Assembly: GCA_905397405.1 (NCBI GenBank)
Contig: CAJPVJ010000607.1
Span: 1-22,336, forward strand
DNA: 22,336 nt
From: Oppiella nova
Lineage: Eukaryota; Arthropoda; Arachnida; Sarcoptiformes; Oppiidae
Direction: 5' to 3'
Made by a program: the position numbers and the translations under genes. Below the pieces are notes generated by a model. The model saw nothing but the letters and a program-made list of their open reading frames with translations, was not told where the DNA came from and searched no databases. Positions 8,483 to 16,805 of this stretch are shown piece after piece. Every line of letters begins with the position of its first letter. The stretch's first letter is position 1.

Positions 8483-11400
8483 TTAAACCGGAAAGAGTTC
8501 AAAGTCTTCACTGACGAAGACTTTGGGTACGTGTTTGTCATCGATGTTGGGACTGGTCTTAAGGTCACATAAACCGAATTCCTTGAGTTTCCACTCCCAC
8601 TCCAGTTTCTGCATCGCGAGCATCGATTCGGACTCCTTTTTGTGCCGCAAAAGCATCACATCCTTAGTCTTCTGCCACTTGTCGGCCACGTCTTGAAGCC
8701 ATGAGAGGAATAGCCTTCCGTTATAACGAGTCCTATTGGCGCTCAAACCACCGCTGGTTCCGGTGACCAACACTTTCTCGCCTTTGATGTGATTAGAAAT
8801 GGTCTCATTTTGTTCGCTTTCATTGTCAAAGATATTATAGATTTCCTCGTCTTTAAGAATAGAACAAACAGAAAAGGGAATGCTTTGGTTGACCATCGCT
8901 CGGGCAGCCCTTCCGTGCACCCGAAGAATCTCTTGTTCTGCCGACAGAATCAACTTTTGCCGATCAATCATATGCTGAACCTTCAGTTTATAGCGATGTC
9001 TCTCCTGTTCGCTGAAGATGTCCAGCATTCGAGAGCCGGACAGTGTGTTTGGGGGCACCGATAGACTCGGTTTGGTTGCTATATTCGCGCTGTCCTTTAG
9101 ACTATTACTGCTATTATTGTTATTATTATTACTACTATTGTTGTTATCATTTCCCGACTTCTCTTCCAACACATACGAGCATCGGTTGAGAAGGTAGTCA
9201 TCAAAACCTTGTGGCGCTTTCGGCGGAACCGAAAACATTTCTTTGCGTTTTTTGTCGATATTTTTTCTAATACTTAAAAACATTTGATAGCAATTAGTTT
9301 GCGGTAAAGCAAAGGGCGAAACATCTTTCGGGTTGTGAGAGAGACTCGATGTCGAAGAGGACGAGTCGTTGTCATTATCACCGTTTGAGTTACTGTTCAC
9401 CGAATTGTTTGTATTGTTATTATTTGAATGACTCTTATTTTCATTGGTATTATTGTTACGAATCTTTCGTTTCCTCGGATGTTGTGAATCCGTTTGAGAA
9501 GTGTTGTGAAGTCCCGACTCTTCAGAGTCGCTGTGATGGTCGCCAGAAGTGGTCGACCGGTTTTGTTGCTGAGCAACCCTTTGGCTACTTCTGGTAATCC
9601 TTTGAGAGCCGACAGCACCCGAAACACATTCACCTTCACTTTGGAACGACTCTTCAGATGAGACTACATATGGAAACTTCGCACCTGAAGGGGCGGTACT
9701 CGATGTCACTGATGAGGACACTGATGAATGGGATCCACTGCTAGCGGCTGTGGTGGCACTCACTGATGGTGTGGTGATTGACGTGTTTGCGGGCAATACT
9801 ATCCTAAGGGGCGGCACTTTTGGAGCGTTGGTTTCAGTGGAACCGACGCTTGTGTTTGGGTTCAAAGACGTGTCCTTAGGGTTCAACTCTTTATCACATT
9901 CCGAGCCTTCGATGCCTTCACTATCAGACGAAGAACCGAATAATTTCTTATCCTTTTTATCCTTATTGGATATGTTATTGGATTTATTCGAGTGATTCAA
10001 GTGATGGTGATGCGGGTGCTTCTTATTGTGCCAATTGTTGGTCACTTGTGTCGAAGACCCGACAGATGAAGTGCTGCCACTTCGAGAGGACTGACCTCCG
10101 GAAGCATTACTGGTTGACGAAACGCTGCCGTCGTTACTTTTCCTGCGCTTTCGATTTCGATTGGATTCATCAGAACCGGAAGTCTGTGTTGAATCAACAG
10201 TTGTGTAGTTGTGGTCACTGCTGGCGGCCACTGTATCCGATGGACTCCCGTTAGCACCGGTTGTTTTGTTATCAGTCTGTCTGTCAGAAGTTGAGTCATT
10301 AGTCACTTCCTTATCTTTGTCTGAAGCGCTGGAAACACTATAAGACTTGGTTGAGGACATTGTGGAGCTGGTAGTGATAGGAGTACTCGTTATAGTTGTC
10401 GACTGTTTGGGGTCTTTGATGGTTTGGAATCTAAGTGTCAATCGCGGAGATGTGGGCTTCAGAGGAGAGGAACTGTTGGGCGAAGAGGATCTACTTTTAC
10501 TGCTATTATCTTTATTATATCCACCATTTTTTCGCATCTTCTCCTCAATCAAAGAACTGATCTCTTCGTAAACTCTAACACTTTTTGTCACTTGAAGTGC
10601 AGTTTTGTTAGAATTATTGGTCAGAGTATAGTCGGCGCCATATTTCAGCAATAGTTGGACTAAAAGGTGGTGACCATTGACGGCGGCGTCGATCAGAGGC
10701 GTGTCATTGTTATAACCTCTGGCGTTGACATTAGAACCGGCTTTCAATAGCTCCTCGACTATCGATACAAATCCTCGATTACAGGCCTCATGTATAGGTG
10801 ACCAGCCTTTCCATTCATACATCACATTCAATATGATTAGATATAATGTTATATTACGCGTGTTGTGGTGATGGCATACCTGCGAAGTCAGTGATGTCGA
10901 TGTCGTATTTGTTGTCTGCGATGATCTGTCGGACACGAGTGAGATCTCCTTTGATGGCTGCGACGTGAAGAGCGGTCTCTCCCTTAGGATTACGTCTAAC
11001 TCTTTGCCCACTTTTTATCGCATAATTGGTGTGATTAGTGGTATGATCAGCGCCTATAATAGCGATTGATAAGAATTAAACAATTAAATGATTACTAATT
11101 TTAAGCCATTTTTGAGCGAATCCTTGAATTGTAAGGAAGGGATGAAAGAGCAGTGAAACACTGACTCGTCAGTCAAAAAGTGATTGCTTTCATACCATTA
11201 ACACTAATGCTATTAATATCTCTATGAATACCAGTTTTGTGAGCATCATTAACAGTGAGACAAACATTACATAAATATTAAATAATTGGCAAAAACAAAG
11301 ATTTGCTAAAATCACTCATTTATTACTGATTACTCGCCTATACTATAGTATTATGTGATACTATATATTGCAGGCAATGGTTATAATTAGGCTCCTATTA

Positions 11401-13253
11401 TGTACTCATATTTAGCACTCATTTCAATATCAATTACTCAATGAATGGGTTTTTCATACAAATCTCAAAAACAATAAATATTGCACTCAATAGCAAGTAA
11501 ATCTAGTACTGTATTGCATATTGTACATACTCATTTCAATTAAATCATTGATTGCCATTTAAAATACAAACAATTTAACAGTCAATGACATTAAATTTGA
11601 AATAATAAACTTTTGTTAAAAATATACTACCATACATATATAATAATTTATGATACAATATTTGCATTATTAATATTAATTTATTATAAATATATTTGCA
11701 AACACATATGGATCAGTTTAAATTTAATTAAAATTTAAGTTAATTATACGTATAGTGTACTTACTATTTGTCAGATTGTAATCAAATTGATTTCAAAAAT
11801 AACATTTTTATGATTTATTGTTTGTTACATAAACTGCATTTGCATTGCATTTATGACTCAAACGGCTATTTACTGCTTATAATTGTATGACAATTGCGGC
11901 TAATTTATGACATAAAGTGTAATTCAAATGAATTAAGTGTTTGTAACACATCGACTATATTACACTGAAATCCAATTCAATAATTCATTGAATAGATTTG
12001 AGATTTTGAACAAATATTTCACACAAAAAGGGACCCAAAAAGCAGTGCTTTTAATAGATCTTAAGGCTATGTCTACACACGGCTATAGGGGTCGACACAA
12101 GCATTGACTTCATGTGAATGTCATTGAAAGCCGTGTCTCTCAGTCTCTCTCACTATCTCTCTCTCTGTCTCTCTCACTGTCTCTCTCACTGTCTGTCTGT
12201 TATCCACATTATAGCTGCTCTTCATTGACCCGATTGGCGAAGAGTCCACTCATTTGATCCTATTATACCTCATTTAAGCGCATTTGCACACCAGTGAAGG
12301 TAAGTGTGAGCCAGTGATACAACGGATCAATTGAATGCATTTGTAAACAATTTGTTTGTAATGCAAAGCAATGGCCGGCGAAGCAGTGGATGCATCAAAA
12401 TTCACGGGACTTTCAAAATACTTCAATTCGTGGACAGATTATGGCCGAAGAAACGTGTCTTTGGCTACACTGTCTATGGTTGGACTCGGGATCCTATTTC
12501 TGGTCTTAAAGCCCAAGAAACAGAAGCAAATCAAGAAATAGGCACTAATTGTAATCAATTGTTAGACTTTTTTGCATTATTTCCGATGCATTCTTGCATT
12601 CATTGATTGTTTGAACACAAACTCAATACTTTGTATTTAATTAAACGGTAGTTCTTAAGCATTATTTAGAAATTAAATATATATTACTATTATATTTGGT
12701 TTAAAATGAATTTCTCAAACAAAATTTTGTTTAAATCAATAGTAAATTAGATAATAATTAAATAAAAGTAAATAGTTTTTCGTCTTAAAAGTATTGCACA
12801 GAAATTGAACTCACATTCAGACAGATTGGATGATAATTGTAAAGCGATAGCCAACTGTTGTCTCTCTGACAGTGGTGTCACATTTGGTTCACTTCTTGTT
12901 GTGGTTTCGGGATTACTGTCGAAAAGTCTTCGCCTCGAAAACAATTTTTGTTTTTTAATGATTTGTCTCTTCGAGTGGTTTTGTGACGAAGAAGAGACGG
13001 ATGAGTCGGTCAATGGTGTGCAGCAAGTCATGGATGAGTTGATCAGTGAAGATGCGGGTGAATATGGAGGCGATCGGGCCTTAAGAGGAATATTTATATG
13101 AGAATTGGTGACAATAAGTGGTCTCAAGAAGTGAATTACATATTTGTGGTCAAATCTGATGGAGTGATAGCTGTTTGGAGTGCTTTCGCTGAAGTAATCC
13201 GATGTTTCAGATCTGATGGACAGACAATCAAATCGGTTCTCTTCGTCGGACAT
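8483..13253 (-). CDS. ANKRD11/ANKRD12: Ankyrin repeat domain protein 11/12 orthologue, 3 exons
   Basis: Vertebrate ANKRD11/12 are large nuclear co-regulators that bind p160 coactivators and histone deacetylases. Exons 13253-12815, 11053-10880 and 10806-8483 (introns 1761 and 73 bp, phase 1 throughout) give 978 aa, far shorter than the vertebrate proteins (over 2000). Exon 1 is identified by PLSERQQLAIALQL (127-140), the motif shared with ANKRD11/12 before their ankyrins, and ends at a strong GTGAGT donor. Three ankyrin repeats follow (about 169-268): NPKGETALHVAAIKGD, GWSPIHEACNRGF, NDTPLIDAAVNGH. Residues 270-700 are Ser/Thr/Asn-rich and disordered. The C-terminal block (about 708-950) carries FSVPPKAPQGFDDYLLNR, EQEILRVHGRAARAMVNQ and LSWLQDVADKW, diagnostic of the family. 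Start at MSDEEN has a G at -3; an upstream in-frame ATG at 13376 lies in simple repeats. The single orthologue predates the vertebrate split, so 11 versus 12 cannot be decided. Confidence 0.92.
11054..12290. other. intronic DNA (ANKRD11/12 intron 1), no gene seen
   Basis: AT-rich part of the first intron of the minus-strand ANKRD11/12 gene, with a small hairpin at about 11340-11370. A minus-strand frame at about 11190-11270 is in phase at its donor but has no in-phase acceptor, so it is not called as an exon. The right end, from about 12060, rises in GC and probably holds the promoter of the plus-strand DAPIT gene. Confidence 0.6.
12135..12200. repeat. CT-rich microsatellite, (CTCT) with CACTGT interruptions
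   Basis: About 65 bp of pyrimidine-rich CTCT/CACTGTCT repeats, 100-160 bp upstream of the proposed DAPIT 5' UTR splice donor; a possible GAGA-type (GAGAG on the minus strand) promoter element. Confidence 0.8.
12300..12368 (+). other. 5' UTR intron of the DAPIT gene
   Basis: GTAAGT donor and AAAG acceptor, 69 bp, immediately before the DAPIT start codon. It is the typical intron size here, and splicing would remove two out-of-frame ATGs. Confidence 0.65.
12371..12541 (+). CDS. ATP5MK: ATP synthase membrane subunit DAPIT (subunit K), nested gene
   Basis: DAPIT (formerly USMG5) is a small inner-mitochondrial-membrane subunit that links ATP synthase monomers into dimers. The 56-codon frame reads MAGEAVDASKFTGLSKYFNS, closely matching the human QFTGIKKYFNSYT segment and N-terminal MAG; residues 30-46 form one hydrophobic membrane helix (LATLSMVGLGILFLVL), and the end is a lysine-rich tail (KPKKQKQIKK). 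Human DAPIT has 58 residues. The 5' leader has a good intron, 12300-12368 (GAAG/GTAAGT donor, AAAG acceptor), whose removal deletes upstream ATGs at about 12334 and 12361 and leaves the start codon two bases into the second exon. The gene lies entirely inside intron 1 of ANKRD11/12 on the opposite strand. A longer overlapping frame at 12331-12606 is a shadow. Confidence 0.92.
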   Translation: MAGEAVDASKFTGLSKYFNSWTDYGRRNVSLATLSMVGLGILFLVLKPKKQKQIKK

Positions 13254-13647
13254 CGCGGTGACAATGAGTGAGGTATTGGATGAGATAATTGTATGACACG
13301 TGTTGACCACAAGACATACACTGATTAATGGGAACAAATGAATGCAAATAAATAAATGAATGAATGAGTGATTCATTCATTAAACGCAAATGAAATGCAT
13401 TTAAAGCGAAACAAAGTTTGGCTCCAAATTGCTGTTCAAAGCCATGCATTGAATCGCGCGCTCATAGCCTACCAGTGCGTTGGGTTTGGCGCACCATTTG
13501 AATGCATTTACTGTCACTGTATTGTAAGATATAAATGCATTCAGGTTACTGTTTAACATTAGATAAATACAGTTATATTATTAATATATTTTATTAACAA
13601 ATTTATTTTTAAAAATATATTACAAATACAAAATTGATGCACAATTT
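13254..13647. promoter_or_regulatory. upstream region of ANKRD11/12 and 3' UTR of GTF3C3
   Basis: Gap of 394 bp between two minus-strand genes. Next to the ANKRD11/12 start it has ATGAATGA repeats forming a short hairpin (13352-13381) and then four ATGCATT-type palindromes between about 13390 and 13545, in a GC-richer patch (13450-13490) that is the likely promoter. TTTATT at 13590-13595 and 13602-13607 reads AATAAA on the minus strand, 53 nt past the true GTF3C3 stop codon, and is the likely poly(A) signal. Confidence 0.5.
13352..13381. repeat. short inverted repeat AATGAATGAA / TTCATTCATT
   Basis: Two complementary arms of about ten bases separated by a short spacer (TGAGTGA), 100 bp upstream of the ANKRD11/12 start codon. 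Confidence 0.7.
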
Positions 13648-16567
13648 CTAGACAACAAAGTTTTCTCTCAATACAGTTAACGCCAAATCATAAGCGCCTG
13701 AATGGCGATAAATGAGTGACAAGTTATACGCGATTTCTCTCTTGAGATCGAAAACATGTTTATTCTTGACATTAATATTGATGGGTGTGTTGAGAGCCCT
13801 CAAGTTAACGCCAAATCATAAGCGCCTGAATGGCGATAAATGAGTGACAAGTTATACGCGATTTCTCTCTTGAGATCGAAAACATGTTTATTCTTGACAT
13901 TAATATTGATGGGTGTGTTGAGAGCCCTCCTATAGAAGTGGAGGGCGTTGTGAAAGAGGCCCAACTGGTGGAAAGCGCGGCCCACGTTGTATAAGCTTTC
14001 CTGACATTCACCCCTCAGCTCGAGGTATAGATCGAGAAAAGCGCACATTTGTATGACAATTGAGTGCCGATTACTCGTGAACTTCTGAGAGGCCAAGTGT
14101 ACGAACGCCAGGCCCACAGAAAAGGCCGCAAACGGGTCTTTGGGACACTGTTTCAAAATCGACACATACTCTGCCAACGCGTGCTTATAACTACCACTCA
14201 TGAGGGCGTTGTGGCCATTAAAGTAGGCCAACGCTATGTTATCGGGGTTTTTGATGAACAGTCTGATGCAGAAGCGATTGTGTCGTAAGTCTTGATAGAA
14301 CTGAGACATCACGGGACAGAAGATATTCCAGATCTGGTTGTTGTCTATGTTTCGCACAATTAATGCTTTTATCAATGGATAGGTGTAGAGGAGGTTCTTC
14401 GAGACGTAACAACACATGAGAGCGTAATAATCAATGAGATCCTGTTTATTGGCAAAAGCACTGGACGTATAGCCAGAGAATGCAATTTTGACGGCTTCTT
14501 CCGAGTCATGGGTTTTGTATAACAAAACATTCAAAAGTTTGACAAACACTTCAATCATTGTTTCCGAGTCAACACTATTGCCAATGTATTTGTGAGAACG
14601 TATATCGTCTGTGAGACCCAAGTCTTTGTGGACATCGCGTAAGGCTTCCAATCGAGTTCTATAAGACGAGGAGGAGATCATAGTTGAGAGCTCTTTGCTG
14701 TGTCTCAAGTATGTCATATCACTGGACAACATAATTTTGGCCGCATTTGAGAAGTCATTCCACAGTCTCTGTGAATACAACAAACGGCACCGCATTTGCA
14801 GTAAATCTAAATCCATTTCCCTCTCACTCTCGCACTGACTCGCAATTTCAAGCGCTTCCCGATCTTTGCCGACACTGACCAACAATTTTGAAAGTTTAAG
14901 ACGCGCCTGAAAATGGTTGGGCGCCAGTCGGACAACCGTTGAATACGCGATAATCGACTTCTCAACCTCTTTGGTCTTCTCGAGACACTCTGCGTATCGC
15001 AACCAAACTGAAGCCTCGTTGTAGGTCTCGGTGTCGACCAGATGTTGGACTATAAGTCTTGCGTTTTCATGCAAATCCATTTTCATGAACGCGTCCACAA
15101 TATCCAGATATAAGTCACCGATTGTTTCCGCACTCTGACGGAGCACTTCTTGGAGTAAGTCGTGGACAGAGAGAAGACACCGAAGATTGATAAGAGTGAC
15201 AATCAGTTTGGCTCTTAAGTCGATCGGCAGCTCTCCGTATATGAGATGTATAGTGAGGTCACATCTGCTGATAATCTCATCGTTTAGTTCATTGCATTCA
15301 ACGCCTAAACTCATGAGTTTGAGGCCACAATACTTGCGGAAAGCCATCAAAGCGTTGACGTACTGTTCGTTTGTAATCAAAAGCTCGATATAAACGTTCA
15401 CTTCTTCTGAAGTGACGAATGAGTTGTGTTTCTCGAGCGCCGATTCAATCACTTCGATGGCAGACAATATGTTTCCGTTATTGTACTGTATTTTGACGAT
15501 ATCTTTAGCCAATTGGAGAGCGAGTTCGCCATCATTCGGCTGCAGAGCTCTCATGAGGTTCTCGTAGGCATCGAGTGCTCTCTTCATGTCCCCGACCTTC
15601 TCGTAGAGCTGACACCTCTCGAAATGCAGTTTTATGTTATCCGGGAATATCTTTATGGCTTTCGAGTAACAACTGATCGCAAGCTTACAAAAGCCTAACT
15701 CAGAGGCCATTTCTGCCACTTTCACCCATCCGTCGCCGTCTGACGGACACAAGTAGGCGGCGATCAGTAGGTATTGGAAAGTCTTGTTGTCGTCCCCCAT
15801 CTCCTCGTAGATCATAGCAAGCGTTTGGAAGGGTTCCGCGCAATCGGGCGACTGTCGCACCACTTCCAGTGCCATTTTGATGGCTTCCTCGTGGTTGCCG
15901 CGCGCCAGCATCATATTGGCCTCACCTACCAGTCCCTGCAGATCGCGGGGCAGTCGTCGCCTTTGACGCGACCCCTGAGGACCCCCTTTCGATGGCGACT
16001 CCTCTTTGTTCGCTTTGGTCTTCTTCTTGCTTTTGGTCTCTTTGACGGCCGCCTTCTGACTCGTCGTCTTATCCGGCGTTTTAGGGATGAGGTCGTCGTC
16101 TATCTTCTCCATAATGTCCGCCAATTCATTGAAACTAATCTTTCCGTCGATATATCTAACCGTAAGATTTGAGTCCCATTTGGAAGGTATGGCCTCCGAG
16201 TGCTCCTCGATGTGAACCGTTGTGCCCGAAGTGCTGGCCATCGGATCGCGTGATGCGGATATAGCGCTCAGTTGTGCGTTGTCTTCATCCGAGTCATCGG
16301 TACCCATTTGGAAGGTATGGCCTCCGAGTGCTCCTCGATGTGAACCGTTGTGCCCGAAGTGCTGGCCATCGGATCGCGTGATGCGGATATAGCGCTCAGT
16401 TGTGCGTTGTCTTCATCCGAGTCATCGGTGGAGTGGCCCTCACTGTCGCTGCAGATGAGATCACCGGATCTGATCTGTTTGTATGTCTGCCACTGCTCTG
16501 ATGTGATGCTACCGCCGGTCAGCATATTCTCCAACAAATCGCTGGCTCTTGACTTCTTGGCACTCAT
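13648..16567 (-). CDS. GTF3C3: General transcription factor 3C subunit 3 (TFIIIC), interrupted by two assembly duplications
   Basis: GTF3C3 is the TPR subunit of TFIIIC that bridges tRNA-gene promoters to TFIIIB for RNA polymerase III. The single-exon frame starts at MSAKKSRASDLLENML (ATG at 16567). An acidic and Lys-rich N-terminus (1-160) is followed by LPRDLQGLVGEANMMLARGN and arrays of TPR helices to the end (for example HEEAIKMALEVVRQSP, CKLAISCYSKAIKIFPDN, HNALHFYRRALN). As printed, the frame breaks twice, at 16302 and at 13802, where a 127-bp segment is repeated with one extra base. Taking one copy of each leaves 2664 nt, exactly 888 codons (887 aa, against 886 in human), with continuous PSKWDSNLTV and the C-terminus LTVLRENFVV. 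I read the breaks as assembly errors, not as loss of the gene. Confidence 0.92.
13675..13801. repeat. 127-bp direct repeat 1, copy A
   Basis: Identical over all 127 bases to 13803-13929, with a single A (13802) between copies. It covers the last codons of GTF3C3. Confidence 0.97.
13803..13929. repeat. 127-bp direct repeat 1, copy B
   Basis: Second copy of the repeat at 13675-13801. Copy B followed by base 13802 creates a premature stop at 13800 in GTF3C3. Confidence 0.97.
16175..16301. repeat. 127-bp direct repeat 2, copy A
   Basis: Identical over 127 bases to 16303-16429, again with a single A (16302) between the copies. It lies in the N-terminal coding part of GTF3C3. Confidence 0.97.
16303..16429. 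repeat. 127-bp direct repeat 2, copy B
   Basis: Second copy of the repeat at 16175-16301; the 128-base offset shifts the GTF3C3 frame. Confidence 0.97.
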
Positions 16568-16805
16568 TGTGTCCACCAATTAATGGTCGCATCAATTGAT
16601 CCACAAAATGGTAAACAACTCTTGTTTTGAAATAGTGTTCACTGTGTTACACGTTGTCTATGAATGACCCCCACATGTGATGCATTGAATGCAGAAAATT
16701 AGGGATTTTTGTAGTGATTTGTTGATTGAGTGAAGTGTTGGACACATTTGGCACCAATTTTGTGGATCAACTCAAGTGTCCATTAATTAGTGGACACAAT
16801 GAGTG
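16561..16805. promoter_or_regulatory. divergent promoter of GTF3C3 and the zinc-finger gene, with inverted-repeat ends
   Basis: Only 231 bp (16568-16798) separate the two start codons. The outer ends form an inverted repeat: 16561-16611 matches the reverse complement of 16754-16805 at about 45 of 52 aligned positions. Each arm includes its gene's first codons (ATGAGTG), the shared leader GTGTCCACNAATTAATGG and the block TTGATCCACAAAA. The two genes therefore start with the same leader and the same first two residues, Met-Ser. Between the arms the sequence is unique and AT-rich. Confidence 0.85.

Noticed and set aside
11180-11275. Extra ANKRD11/12 exon on the minus strand reading about TVNDAHKTGIHRDINSISVN before a GTATG donor
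   Set aside because: The donor phase fits, but there is no acceptor of the right phase upstream, and exon 1 already splices in phase to 11053.
12331-12606. 91-codon plus-strand frame MNAFVNNLFVMQSNG
   Set aside because: Shadow of the DAPIT frame; it contains no family signal and lies partly in the leader intron.
13800-16307. A complete 835-codon TPR protein starting MGTDDSDEDN and ending DLALT
   Set aside because: Its start and stop are both products of the 127-bp duplications. The true frame begins at 16567 and ends at 13648.
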